DNA of 64,000 bases from Deltaproteobacteria bacterium (GTDB taxonomy: Bacteria > Myxococcota_A > UBA9042 > DTJE01), in assembly GCA_029547805.1 (NCBI GenBank), contig JAKPOP010000010.1, forward strand, positions 583,675 to 647,674. The letters run 5' to 3'. The position numbers and the translations under genes are program-made. The notes under the pieces were generated by a model. The model was not told the origin of the DNA, did not search any database, and saw only the letters and a list, made by a program, of their open reading frames with translations. Below, one piece after another: positions 23,462 through 32,781 of the stretch. Position 1 is the first letter of the stretch; each line of letters starts with the position of its first letter.

Positions 23462-25533
23462 GCCTCGATGCCCTGTTCCGTCCCCGGACGGTGGCGGTGT
23501 TCGGGGCGACCCCCCGACCGGGGACCATCGGGCACCAGGTGGTCCGCAACCTCGTCGAGTCGGGGTTCACGGGCCAGGTGATCCCCGTGAATCCCAGGGG
23601 CGAGGCGGTCTGCGGCCTGCCGGCGGTGACCTCCCTGGAGGCGGTCCCTGGGGGAGCGGACCTGGCCTCCATCGCCGTGCGGGCCGAGCGGGTCCCGGAG
23701 GTGCTTCGCCAGTGCGGGTCCGCCGGGGTCCGGGCCGCCATCGTCCACTCGGCGGGCTTCGCCGAGGCCGGGCCCCCCGGAGCAGTGCTGCAGGACCAGT
23801 GCCTGGAGATCGCCCGGGAACGGGGAATCCGGTTGCTGGGTCCCAATGCCCAGGGCGTCCAGAACGGCGATCCGGCGGTGCGTCTCTATGCGACCTTCAC
23901 CTTCACGCCGCTGCGGCCGGGTCCGGTATCGATCGTGGCCCAGAGCGGGGGCGTGGCCGAACTGCTGAACCTCCATCTCCGGCGGGCAGGGGTGGGGACT
24001 CGCCTCTATGCAAGCCCCGGAAATGCCGCAGATATCGACATCGCAGACCTGCTGGACGAGGCCTCGATGGATCCGGGCACGGGGGTCGTGCTGCTGCACC
24101 TGGAGGGAGCGGCGGACCCGGCGAGGCTGCTCGGGGCGCTGGTGCGATGCCGGGAAGCGGGGCAGGAGGTGCTGGTGCTGGCCGGCGGGCGTCACGAGGC
24201 GGGCCGGGAGGCCGTGGCCTCCCACACCGGGGCCCTCGCGGCCTCGGGGGGACTGCTGGAGGCCCTCCTGGTCCGGGCCGGTGCCCGGCAGGTCCAGGGG
24301 GCCCGGGAGGCGGTGGACCGGGCGGTGGGCCTGAGCCTCGGACCCCGGGCGACGGGTCGCCGGGTCGCGGTGGTCTGCAACGCCGGCGGGACGGGAATCC
24401 TGGCCCTGGAGGCGGCCCTGGACGCGGGCCTGAGCCCGGCCTGCCTGGAGGACCAGACCCGGAAGCACCTCCGGGAGGGGCAGTCCCCCCTGGCGAGCAT
24501 CGGGACGATTGTCGACCTCACGGCGACGGCGGAACCGCCCCAGGTCGCCTCGGCCCTCGGAGGCGTCCTCTCTGATCCGGGGGTGGACGCCGTGCTGCTG
24601 TCCCTCGTGACGCCCTTCTACCTGGACGAGGTGGCCCTCTGCGGGAGCGTGGTGGAGGCCGCTCGGGGGTCCCGGAAACCGCTGGTCGTGCACCTGATCG
24701 CGAATCCCCGGAGGCCCGATGGGGAACGGGTCCTCCGGGAGGGAGGCGTTCCGACCTACCCCTTCCCCGAGGAGGCCGCCACGGCCCTGTCGGCCCTCGT
24801 GGCCGCCGGGGACCCGAAGGGGCAGTCCCTCGGCACCGACCGGCCCACGGCCATCGGCCCTCGGCCGGCACCAGGGTCCCAGGAAGGCCGCTGGCTGTCC
24901 CTCGAGGAGGCCTTCGACCTGCTGGAGGCCCAGGGGGTGCCCTGCCTGGCTCGCCAGGGGATCCGGAACCCCCGGGACCTGGCCCTTCCGCCATTCCCCC
25001 CGCCCTGGGTCCTCAAGGCCGACCTCCCCGAGGGGGCCCACAAGGCCCGCCAGGGAGCCGTGGTTCGGGGGATTGCATCCTTCGAGGACCTCGCCCGGGA
25101 GGCCGCGAGGCTCCAGGGGCGCTTTCCGGGGCGCCCGCTCCTGGTCCAGCCGGAGGTTGCCATCGGGATCGAACTGGCCCTGGGCCTCCTCCGGGAACCC
25201 ACGGGCCTGTGGCTGGCGATGGCCGGTCCGGGCGGCCCGGCGATCGAGGAGCGACGGGGCGTGCGCTTCCGCCTGTGCCCCCTGTCCCTCGACGAGGCCC
25301 GGGAAGCCCTGGGCATGGGCGGGTCCGGGGCGGATCCCCTGCCAGGGGTCCCGCTCGAGGTGCGGGAGGCCCTGGCCGGGGCCTGGATGACCCTCTCCCG
25401 GCTCCCGTCCTTGGTCCCGAGCCTCCGGGAACTGGACCTGAACCCCCTGGTCTGGACCCCGTCGGGCCTGGCGGCGGTGGATGTCCGGGTCCGGGTCCTG
25501 CCTCCACCCGGCACCGATGCGCCGGGTCCCTGA
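23458..25533 (+). CDS. ADP-forming acyl-CoA synthetase (fused alpha-beta)
   Basis: 691 residues, GTG start with a 4-nt overlap to the activator gene. Order: CoA-binding Rossmann domain (AVFGATPRPGTIG, VNPRG), succinyl-CoA-ligase-like domains (AQSGGVAELL, then SHTGALA with the phosphorylated His, and VVCNAGGTG), and an ATP-grasp beta part from about residue 475 ending in LRELDLNPLVW. These enzymes convert acyl-CoA, ADP and phosphate to the acid, CoA and ATP, a substrate-level energy-conserving step in anaerobes; the reverse activates acids. Translational coupling with a dehydratase-family pair suggests it handles the product or substrate of that pathway. The acyl specificity cannot be read from sequence. 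Confidence 0.9.
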   Translation: MSLDALFRPRTVAVFGATPRPGTIGHQVVRNLVESGFTGQVIPVNPRGEAVCGLPAVTSLEAVPGGADLASIAVRAERVPEVLRQCGSAGVRAAIVHSAGFAEAGPPGAVLQDQCLEIARERGIRLLGPNAQGVQNGDPAVRLYATFTFTPLRPGPVSIVAQSGGVAELLNLHLRRAGVGTRLYASPGNAADIDIADLLDEASMDPGTGVVLLHLEGAADPARLLGALVRCREAGQEVLVLAGGRHEAGREAVASHTGALAASGGLLEALLVRAGARQVQGAREAVDRAVGLSLGPRATGRRVAVVCNAGGTGILALEAALDAGLSPACLEDQTRKHLREGQSPLASIGTIVDLTATAEPPQVASALGGVLSDPGVDAVLLSLVTPFYLDEVALCGSVVEAARGSRKPLVVHLIANPRRPDGERVLREGGVPTYPFPEEAATALSALVAAGDPKGQSLGTDRPTAIGPRPAPGSQEGRWLSLEEAFDLLEAQGVPCLARQGIRNPRDLALPPFPPPWVLKADLPEGAHKARQGAVVRGIASFEDLAREAARLQGRFPGRPLLVQPEVAIGIELALGLLREPTGLWLAMAGPGGPAIEERRGVRFRLCPLSLDEAREALGMGGSGADPLPGVPLEVREALAGAWMTLSRLPSLVPSLRELDLNPLVWTPSGLAAVDVRVRVLPPPGTDAPGP

Positions 25534-25558
25534 AGGGCGCAATGAGACGAGGTGTCCC

Positions 25559-27199
25559 ATGTCCGATCCAGGTGCCGCAGGAGCCCGGGGACCGGGGGCC
25601 CTGGCCGCCCTCCTGACCGTGGTGGCCCTGGCCTCGGTGCAGCACTACCGGGACGACGTCCACTACGCCAACGAGTCCTCCCGGGTCTATGCGGCGATGG
25701 CCATCGCAGACCACGGCACGCCGGTGCTGGACCCCGTCTTCGATCGCTACTTCCCCGGATGGCGCGACACGGGCCGGACCCCGAACGTGGACGTCGCGGT
25801 GTTCCAGGGCCGATATCACCTGGACAAGGCCCCCGGGATCAGCCTGCTGGCGGTCCCGGGAATCGGCCTGCTGCGGCTGCTGGGCTGGGACCTCCCATTC
25901 CGGTGGGTCGTCTGGGGCCTCACGGTGCTGCTCAGCGCGGTCCCCGTCGCCCTGTTCGGATGGCTCGCCAGCCGCCGCCTGGAACGAGCCGGCATGCCAG
26001 TGTGGCCCGCCTGGGCCGTGGTGCTGGCGAGTCCCTGGCTGGCCTACGGGGGGATGCTGTTCGGCCATGCCCTCGCCGCAGCCCTGGCGGGGACGGCGCT
26101 GTTGCTGGGACTGGGGCCCCTGGGGGAGGTGCCGGCCCCGGAGTCCCGGAATGTCGGCCGCCGGGAGGCCCTGCTGGGGGGCATGGCCGCGGGCATGGCC
26201 ACGCTGGTGGAATACCCCGCGGCCTTCTGGGTGGTCCTGGTGATGGCGGTGCTGGCGGCGAGCCCGGGTCATCGATCCCGCCTGCCGTGGTTCCTGCTGG
26301 GGGGGCTTCCCTTCGCCGCGGTGCTGCTGGCCTGGAACGCCTGGAACTTCGGGTCCCCCTGGGCCCTGTCCTATGCCTTCAAGAGCAACGCGGACCTCCA
26401 GGCCATCCACGGCCAGGGGGCCTTCGGGTTCACCGCCCCGGCCTGGGACCGGCTCGCGGGCATCCTGGCAGGCAGCCGCCGGGGCCTGTTCTTCACGGCC
26501 CCCTGGCTGGTCCTGGGCCTCCTGGGGGCCGGGGTGGCCCTGGCCGACCGGCGCCTGCCGCGTCCCTGGCGGATCGCGCTGCCCCTGGGCTGCTGGGGGT
26601 GGCCGCTGTTCGTGTCGGGATTCGTGGACTGGACCGCCGGCATGACCTTCGGGCCCCGGCACCTGCTGGCGGGGCTGCCGGTCCTGGCCCTGGGAACGGC
26701 GGTGGCGTTCCGGAAGGTTCCGGGCCCGTTGCCTCGGGCTCTGGCCGGCGCCTGGGTGCTGTCCTCGCTGCTGCTCAACGCCGCGGCGGCCTGGACCTTC
26801 CCCTACGCCCATCCCGAGGTCCGCAATCCCCTCGGGGAGGTCATGTTCCCGGTGCTGATCGAGGCCGGTCCCGGGGCCATGGTCTGGGATGCCTGGGTGC
26901 CGGCGCCGCTCGGCGCCCTGATCCCCCTGGCGGCGGCCCTGGGGGTCCTGGCCCTGGCGGGGCGCCCCTCGATGCCTGCGGGTCCGCCCTCCCGGGTCTC
27001 CCGGCCCCTCGCGGCGGCCCTGGCGACCGGATGGTTCGCCCTGCACCTGGGGGTCGTCTTTGGCATCACCGGTTCCCCGGGGGAGGTCCGGGCAGCCCTC
27101 CGGAACCGGGCCCTGGCCTTCGAGATGATGGGGCGGGAGGACCTGGCCGCGACGACGCGTCAGGCCCTCCAGGCCCCTCGGGTGGCCCCGTCCCCCTGA
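25559..27199 (+). CDS. Polytopic membrane protein, glycosyltransferase-39-like
   Basis: 546 residues with about 10-12 hydrophobic helices. The first loop after TM1 carries acidic, aromatic residues (QHYRDDVHYANESSRVYAAMA), and a Lys/His segment YHLDKAPG follows; this loop layout with Asp and His near the first TM resembles GT39/ArnT-like dolichol- or undecaprenyl-phosphate sugar transferases, which act at the outer face of the membrane. No donor or acceptor can be inferred. ATG 25559 follows a GAGACGAGGTG site, only 25 nt after the acyl-CoA synthetase, so it may be co-transcribed although the function looks unrelated. Confidence 0.75.
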   Translation: MSDPGAAGARGPGALAALLTVVALASVQHYRDDVHYANESSRVYAAMAIADHGTPVLDPVFDRYFPGWRDTGRTPNVDVAVFQGRYHLDKAPGISLLAVPGIGLLRLLGWDLPFRWVVWGLTVLLSAVPVALFGWLASRRLERAGMPVWPAWAVVLASPWLAYGGMLFGHALAAALAGTALLLGLGPLGEVPAPESRNVGRREALLGGMAAGMATLVEYPAAFWVVLVMAVLAASPGHRSRLPWFLLGGLPFAAVLLAWNAWNFGSPWALSYAFKSNADLQAIHGQGAFGFTAPAWDRLAGILAGSRRGLFFTAPWLVLGLLGAGVALADRRLPRPWRIALPLGCWGWPLFVSGFVDWTAGMTFGPRHLLAGLPVLALGTAVAFRKVPGPLPRALAGAWVLSSLLLNAAAAWTFPYAHPEVRNPLGEVMFPVLIEAGPGAMVWDAWVPAPLGALIPLAAALGVLALAGRPSMPAGPPSRVSRPLAAALATGWFALHLGVVFGITGSPGEVRAALRNRALAFEMMGREDLAATTRQALQAPRVAPSP

Positions 27200-27340
27200 C
27201 AGGCCGGGACCCGCGTGGGTGCGCCGGAGGCGCCCTGGGCCTTGACCGAAGCCCCGAAAGCCTGGACGATACCGCTCTTTCCGATGCCGGCTAGCCCGGA
27301 AGCCCCGGACATCGGGAACCCGATACCCAGGAGACCCCCG

Positions 27341-30300
27341 ATGCGGATGAGGCTCCAGATCATGGCCGGACTGGTCGTCTGGCTGGCAGTCGGCTGCGTC
27401 GGCGGACCGACCGGGACGACGGACGCGGCCGGGCCCGACGAGGCCCACTGGGAGGTCCCGCCCGGCGACGACGGCGAAGACCCCGCCGGTCCCCCGGACG
27501 CGGCCGATCAAGGCCCGGAGGCGGCCTTCCTCGACGCGCCGGCCGAGGACGGCACCGAGACCTGGGTGCCCGACACGCCGACCGGGGACCCGGGGGATGC
27601 CCCGGGGTTCGACCCGGGCCAGGATCCCTCCCTGGAGGTCCCGCCCCCTGATGACGACGGTCCCGAGGACCGGCAATGGGACGACGGCACCGACGGGACC
27701 CCCGAGGACCCGGCCACCGGGTCCGACGACTCCAGGGAGGACCTGGAGGGGGCCCGAGACCCGGGACCGGAGGCCGACCAGGACCTCCCGGACCCCGACG
27801 ATGGGACCCGGTGCACCCCCGGGAGCGGCTGCCCCGGGGACCCCTGCCGGTCCGACGAGGACTGTGCCCTGGGCCCCTGCGTGCCGCACCTCGGGACTGG
27901 CCTCTGCTCGGGACCCTGCATGGCCGACAAGGACTGCCCGGAGGACCTGTACTGCGATCAGGACCCTCCCGACATGGGCCATCCCCTCTGCCGATCCCGG
28001 ACGCCCTGGGCCTGCGTGCCGCCGGATTGCGACGACGGGTTGGCATGCACCGAGGACCGCTGCGACCCTGCGACGGGGACCTGCATCGCGACCCTGAGCC
28101 CCGGATTCTGCCTGATCGAGGGGGCCTGCCAGCCGACGGGCCTCCCCCAGCCCGGATTCCAGTGCCGGCGCTGCGACCCGGTTCGAAGTGCCCTGGACTG
28201 GTCCCTGGACGATGCCGGAACCCCCTGCGAGGACGGGGACCTGTGCACCGATGACGACCGTTGCGACGACCAGGGGGCCTGCCGGCCCGGACCCCGGCGG
28301 ACCTGCCCGGGCCCCGCGCCCCGGTGCGAGGGCGACGTCCTGGTGACCGGAGGAGCGGCCTGCGAGGCCGAGACCGGCGAGTGCTACACCTTCGAGGATC
28401 GGGAGCCCTGTCCCTTCGGTTGCGACCCGGACCGGGTCTCCTGCCGGCCGGACCCCTGCGCCGGAGTCCGGTGCCAGGACCCGCCCGGGCCCTGTTTCGA
28501 CCCCATCGGTGTCTGCGAGGCCGGGACCTGTCACTACACCGCCTTGGAGGCCGGTTCCCCCTGTGACGACGCTGATCCCTGCACCGACGCCGATGCCTGC
28601 GACGACGCCCGGACCTGTGCCGGCGTCCCCCGCGTCTGCGACCCGCCTTCCCCCCGGTGCACCCCCGAGGGGGACCTCCGGACCTTCCAGCCGGGGACCT
28701 GCGACCCGACCTCGGGGGACTGCCTCTTCCCGGCTGCAGACCTGCCCTGCGACCGGGGATGCGACCCCCTCTTCGGTCGATGCAATCAGGTCCTGATCGG
28801 CGAGTTCCGGACCCGGGGGCCCGGAGGCGGCTTCGACGAGTACGTCTCGATCTTCAACGCCGGGGCGGCCCCGGTGGACCTCTCGGGCTGGATGCTGTTC
28901 GCCAGCAACGGCAGCGGCCTCACGGGTCTTCGGGCCACCTTGCCTCCCGGGACCGTCCTGCCGCCTCGGGGAGCCTGGCTGCTGGCGGCCGCCCCCACAG
29001 GTGGCGGGGGATATGGCGGGACCACCCCTGCCGACCAGACCTACGGGACCGGCGTCGCGGACACCGGGGGCCTGATGCTGGCCGACGGGTCCGGGAACCC
29101 GGTGGACCAGGTCGGCATGTCCGACGGGAGCGCCTACGGGGAGGGGGCCCGGCTGGACCCCCTGTTCGACAACCGCGACGTGGCATATCGCCGCCTGACC
29201 TCCTTCTGCGGGCCCGACCGGGACAGCGGCGACAACCGTTCCGATTTCCAGCGCATCGAGGCCCCAAGACCTCCCGGATCCCGGTCCTGCCCGCTCGCCT
29301 GCTCGGGGCGGTCCTGCGAGGCCCCGGCACCCGGTTGTCTGGACGACTGGAACGCCGTCACCTGGACCGCCGTGTGCGATGGGACCGAGGTCTGTGGCCT
29401 GGATCCGACCCCGGTTCCCTGCGTCTTCGGATGCGATGCCCGGACCGGGGCCTGTCGGCCGACGGGCTGCGAGGTCCTCTGCGACGACCAGGACCCCTGT
29501 ACCTGGGATCGCTGCGACGCCCTCGGGAACTGTGTCCACGACGAGCTGTCACCTTGCTGCGGCAACGGCTCCCGGGAGGACCCCGAGGAATGCGACGACG
29601 GCAACCGCCTGCCGGGGGACGGCTGCTCGTCGGACTGCCGGTTCGAGTGTCCTGTGGGCACCGTGCTGGAGCAGGGCCTGTGCTTTCTTCCGGCAATGGG
29701 ACCGGGGGAGACCCAGGCAGAGGCCTGCGCCCGCATCGGACGGGCACCGACCCCCACCACGGTGGACCTGCGGTGGGACGAGGCCGCATTGATCCGGGTC
29801 GCCGCGGGTCTCGGCTTCACCTCCCAGGGGGACACCGGGGACTTCTCCCCGTCGATCTGGTGTGACCCGGGGACCGCGACCTGCCACACTCATGCCTTCG
29901 GGACTCGCTTCGTGAACCACGGGGCCCGGCCCGACCGGGCCTCCCTGGTCCCGGTCTTCACCTGTGCCCAGGCGGGAGTCCCGGCGCCCGTGGGGCCTCC
30001 CCTGCAGGTCCATTTCCTCGAGATCGGCCAGGGGGATTCCATCCTGCTGGACCTGGGCGAGACGGAGGTCCTGGTGGACGGCGGCCCGGACCCGCTCCGG
30101 GCGGCGAACCTGATCGCCCCCTTCGTGGACGGCCCCATCGAGGCGATCCTCTGCACCCACCCCCATCTCGATCACCACGGGGGACTCGACGAGGTGCTGC
30201 GGCGCTTCGACGTCCTGGAGGTCTGGGTCAACGGCGGCCAGAATGCCTCCGCCTACGCGACCTTCCTGGCCCTGGCCCAGAGCGAGCCCGGGGTCGTGGT

Positions 30301-30745
30301 CCGTGTCGTGGACCGGGGCGACTCGGCCTTCGCCGGGGACCTGGCCTTCACGGTCCTGGGGCCGCCGACCCCCCGCTTCGACGACGCCAACCGGGACTCG
30401 GTGGTGCTGCGGACGGTCTTCGGGCGGGTCTCGTTCCTGTTCACGGGGGACATGGAGACCCCCTCGGAGAGCAGCGTGCTGGCGACGGGGACCCCCCTGG
30501 CGACCACGGTGTTGAAGGTGGCCCACCACGGGTCCAGCACCTCCAGCAGCCAGGCCTGGCTCGATGCGGTCCGGCCCTCCCTGGCGGTGTACCAGGCCGA
30601 GACCGGCAACCCCTACGGCCACCCCCACCAGGTGGTGGTGGACCGCTTCGCCGCGATGGGCATCCCGCTGCTGGGAACCGACACCCGGGGAACCATCGTC
30701 GTCACCACCGACGGCGCGGACTGGAACTGGGTCACCTCCCGGTGA
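27341..30745 (+). CDS. Lipoprotein with Cys-rich repeats, lamin-tail domain and ComEC-like metallo-beta-lactamase domain
   Basis: 1134 residues. The signal peptide ends in the lipobox LAVGC; then comes an Asp/Gly/Pro-rich linker of about 140 residues (residues 20-160). Next are Cys-rich modules (CDDGLACTEDRC, CDDADPCTDADAC), a lamin-tail domain starting at VLIGEFRTRGPGG with the VDLSGWML core, a myxobacterial-type CGNGSREDPEECDDGN repeat, and a C-terminal metallo-beta-lactamase domain like the one in ComEC: EIGQGDSILLD, THPHLDHHGG (metal ligands), FTGDME and VAHHGSST. Lamin-tail plus beta-lactamase-fold nucleases are known in bacteria, so a cell-surface nuclease or phosphodiesterase acting on DNA is a fair guess. 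A weak promoter candidate, TTGACC-17-GACGAT, lies at 27242-27270. Confidence 0.88.
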   Translation: MRMRLQIMAGLVVWLAVGCVGGPTGTTDAAGPDEAHWEVPPGDDGEDPAGPPDAADQGPEAAFLDAPAEDGTETWVPDTPTGDPGDAPGFDPGQDPSLEVPPPDDDGPEDRQWDDGTDGTPEDPATGSDDSREDLEGARDPGPEADQDLPDPDDGTRCTPGSGCPGDPCRSDEDCALGPCVPHLGTGLCSGPCMADKDCPEDLYCDQDPPDMGHPLCRSRTPWACVPPDCDDGLACTEDRCDPATGTCIATLSPGFCLIEGACQPTGLPQPGFQCRRCDPVRSALDWSLDDAGTPCEDGDLCTDDDRCDDQGACRPGPRRTCPGPAPRCEGDVLVTGGAACEAETGECYTFEDREPCPFGCDPDRVSCRPDPCAGVRCQDPPGPCFDPIGVCEAGTCHYTALEAGSPCDDADPCTDADACDDARTCAGVPRVCDPPSPRCTPEGDLRTFQPGTCDPTSGDCLFPAADLPCDRGCDPLFGRCNQVLIGEFRTRGPGGGFDEYVSIFNAGAAPVDLSGWMLFASNGSGLTGLRATLPPGTVLPPRGAWLLAAAPTGGGGYGGTTPADQTYGTGVADTGGLMLADGSGNPVDQVGMSDGSAYGEGARLDPLFDNRDVAYRRLTSFCGPDRDSGDNRSDFQRIEAPRPPGSRSCPLACSGRSCEAPAPGCLDDWNAVTWTAVCDGTEVCGLDPTPVPCVFGCDARTGACRPTGCEVLCDDQDPCTWDRCDALGNCVHDELSPCCGNGSREDPEECDDGNRLPGDGCSSDCRFECPVGTVLEQGLCFLPAMGPGETQAEACARIGRAPTPTTVDLRWDEAALIRVAAGLGFTSQGDTGDFSPSIWCDPGTATCHTHAFGTRFVNHGARPDRASLVPVFTCAQAGVPAPVGPPLQVHFLEIGQGDSILLDLGETEVLVDGGPDPLRAANLIAPFVDGPIEAILCTHPHLDHHGGLDEVLRRFDVLEVWVNGGQNASAYATFLALAQSEPGVVVRVVDRGDSAFAGDLAFTVLGPPTPRFDDANRDSVVLRTVFGRVSFLFTGDMETPSESSVLATGTPLATTVLKVAHHGSSTSSSQAWLDAVRPSLAVYQAETGNPYGHPHQVVVDRFAAMGIPLLGTDTRGTIVVTTDGADWNWVTSR

Positions 30746-30884
30746 GGCCGGATCCCTGCACCCGACGACAGCCCAGGCGGGAGGTGATCAGGTCATCGAG
30801 GCCAGATTCGATGGGTCGACGCGATCGCGGCGCCCTCGCGACCGCCGGAATCGGACCGGTGGAGAGGCGCCCGTGCCGGAGAGA
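30746..30884 (+). other. Convergent intergenic gap, 139 bp
   Basis: Between the lipoprotein gene and the minus-strand small membrane protein. No gene is seen. The sequence near 30820-30845 is self-complementary in part (GCGATCGCGGCGCC) and might form a transcript end, but there is no T-run, so I do not call a terminator. Confidence 0.35.
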
Positions 30885-31292
30885 CTACGGGGCCTCGCCG
30901 GCGAGGGCCTTCCGGGCCGCCACCTGCACCTTCTGGTCGGGATCGGACTGGGCCAGCCGGGCCAGCAGGGCCCGGGCGCGGGGACGGTCCCGAAGCACCC
31001 GCGCCACCTGGACCGCAACCAGCCGTTCCTCGGGGTTCGACCGGGTGGCCAGGCGGTCCAGGGCGTCCCACCGTTCGGCCTCGGGGGCCTCCAGCAGCCG
31101 CTTCCGGGCCTCCTCCTGCCGGGGCGGGCGTTGGCTCAGCAACAGGGCGACCTGATCCGTCACGGCCCCCCCGTCGCCGCGCTCGTCCACCTGGGCTGCC
31201 AGGTCGGCCTGGTACCACAGGTAGACCCCGACGGCCCCGACCAGCGTCCCGGCCACCAGGATCAGCAAGGCGATCTTCTCCCGTCGAGTCAT
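30885..31292 (-). CDS. Small membrane-anchored HEAT-like protein
   Basis: 135 residues from the ATG at 31292, which has GGGAGGGTG upstream; an in-frame ATG 15 nt earlier is less likely. One N-terminal TM helix (IALLILVAGTLVGAVGVYLWY) is followed by about 100 helical, Ala/Arg/Leu-rich residues resembling two or three HEAT-type repeats (RLVAVQVARVLRDRPRARALL). Family unknown; a protein-binding role next to the membrane is a guess. Divergent from the rhomboid gene. Confidence 0.7.
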   Translation of the reverse strand: MTRREKIALLILVAGTLVGAVGVYLWYQADLAAQVDERGDGGAVTDQVALLLSQRPPRQEEARKRLLEAPEAERWDALDRLATRSNPEERLVAVQVARVLRDRPRARALLARLAQSDPDQKVQVAARKALAGEAP

Positions 31293-31548
31293 GCGGCACC
31301 CTCCCACGGGGGAAACCTACCATGACCGGGCCCCGAGGGGATCGGATCCCCAAGGCCGCCACGCCCCCGGAGGAGCCCCCGCGATCGCGAAAGGGTCCCG
31401 GAGGCCGCGAGCTGGGCACCCGGCAGGGGACGCGACACGGGCCGGGCGCGGTTCCGGTGGAGGCATGGAGCCCTTCCCCTCTGCCAGGGAATCCAGGTGC
31501 TCGTTCGGGAGATTGCCTCCCGGCGGGAATCGGTGTAGGGCTTCCTCC
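31293..31548 (+). other. 256-bp divergent region before the rhomboid gene
   Basis: No convincing gene; the plus-strand reading frame here has no Shine-Dalgarno site and reads as low-complexity Gly/Pro/Arg. A possible promoter TTGCCT (31513-31518), 17 nt, TAGGGC (31536-31541) ends 7 nt before the rhomboid ATG, which would make that mRNA leaderless. Confidence 0.35.
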
Positions 31549-32778
31549 ATGAAGGCGCCCGCCGACCGGCCCCGGATCCAGCCCCTGGAGGAGATGCCTG
31601 GCGGGCTTTTCCGCGACGCCCCGGCGCTCCGGGAGAAGGTCCGGTCCCTGGCGGTGATCTCCCGCCTGGCGGCCCCCTCCTTCGTGGCCCTCGCCCTGGT
31701 GGGGGCCCTGGTCCTCCACTATGCCCTCTTCCTGGCCCTGGCCCCCCGATCCTCGGCCGGGGGCATCCACCCGGTGGCCCTGCTGCTCGCCGGGGCGAAG
31801 AGCACGCCCCTGATGCGGTCCGGAGAGTGGTGGCGCGCCCTGGCCGCCCTCTGGCTCCATGCCTCCTGGCCCCACCTGCTGGTGAACCTCGCCGGCCTGC
31901 TGTTGCTGGGCCAGATCGCCGCGAATGCCCTCGGACCCGGGCGGATGCTGCTGGTCTTCTTCCTGGGCGGCATCGCGTCCTTCCTGGCGTCGTTCCTGGC
32001 CTCTCCCGGCGACTCGGTGGGGTCCTCGGGGGCGGTCCATGCCCTGCTGGGGGCGCTGCTGACCTTCGGCATCCGCCACCGGCGCCGGATCCCCCGGGAC
32101 GGCCGTCCCTGGTGGCTGGCCATGGTGCTGCTCTTCACCGCGACGACGGTCCTGACCCAGGCCCTGGACCCCAGCAGCGACCGGGCGGCCCACCTGGGAG
32201 GGCTCCTGGCCGGGGCACTGCTGGGCATCCCCCTCTCGGGGGCCACGCGGCTCTTCGAAGGTGGGCCCGAGCGCCGATCCTGGCCCCTGGGCCTCCTGGT
32301 CGTCGCCGTGGCCTCCCTGGCCCTGACCACCGGCGTGAGGGGTCTTTCAGGCCTCCGGACCGTCCCGACCCTGCCGGACCCCCACCTTCGGGAGGCCCGC
32401 CCGGTGGGCCTGCGGATCCGCCTGCCCTCGCGATGGGAGGCCGGACGCCTCCGGGAGGGACGATGCGTGACCCCCCTCCCCCCGAACACCCCCTGGACCC
32501 CCTCCCCAGGGGAGACCCTCTGCCTCCGGGACCCCTACGGCGCCGTGCTCCTCCTGGGACCCCCGGCCACGGTGACCCCCGGGGTGGCGGTGGACCCCTC
32601 CCTGACGGGCGTCGGGGGGCTGCGGACCCTGCTCCGGGAGACCGGTGAGGACACCGAGCGGCGCTGGATCGTCCTGAACCCCCAGTGGGCCCTCTCGGTG
32701 ACCTTCTACCGGCTCCTGGCGCCGGCCTATGGCCCCCTCCTGGAGGAGATCGCGCGGGAGATGCGCCTGGCTCCCTGA
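31549..32778 (+). CDS. Rhomboid family intramembrane serine protease
   Basis: 409 residues. The rhomboid core is clear: a HASWPHLLVNLAG segment (HxxxxHxxxN helix), the serine motif GSSGAVHALLG near residues 156-166, and AHLGGLLAGALLG with the catalytic His near residue 215. The protein cleaves substrates within or near membrane helices. An N-terminal cytoplasmic extension of about 45 residues and a C-terminal soluble region of about 150 residues, probably extracytoplasmic, extend the six-helix core. No clear Shine-Dalgarno site precedes the ATG at 31549. It converges on the UDP-glucose dehydrogenase gene with only 3 bp between stops. Confidence 0.88.
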   Translation: MKAPADRPRIQPLEEMPGGLFRDAPALREKVRSLAVISRLAAPSFVALALVGALVLHYALFLALAPRSSAGGIHPVALLLAGAKSTPLMRSGEWWRALAALWLHASWPHLLVNLAGLLLLGQIAANALGPGRMLLVFFLGGIASFLASFLASPGDSVGSSGAVHALLGALLTFGIRHRRRIPRDGRPWWLAMVLLFTATTVLTQALDPSSDRAAHLGGLLAGALLGIPLSGATRLFEGGPERRSWPLGLLVVAVASLALTTGVRGLSGLRTVPTLPDPHLREARPVGLRIRLPSRWEAGRLREGRCVTPLPPNTPWTPSPGETLCLRDPYGAVLLLGPPATVTPGVAVDPSLTGVGGLRTLLRETGEDTERRWIVLNPQWALSVTFYRLLAPAYGPLLEEIAREMRLAP

Positions 32779-32781
32779 GGC

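Noticed and set aside
25013-29539. 1508-codon minus-strand open frame
   Set aside because: It overlaps well-supported genes with clear motifs on the plus strand and has Arg/Gly/Pro-rich, low-complexity content with no signal or domain.
30746-30884. Rho-independent terminator
   Set aside because: Self-complementary GC-rich stretches exist but no stem with a T-run; the same is true of most gaps in this G+C-rich window.
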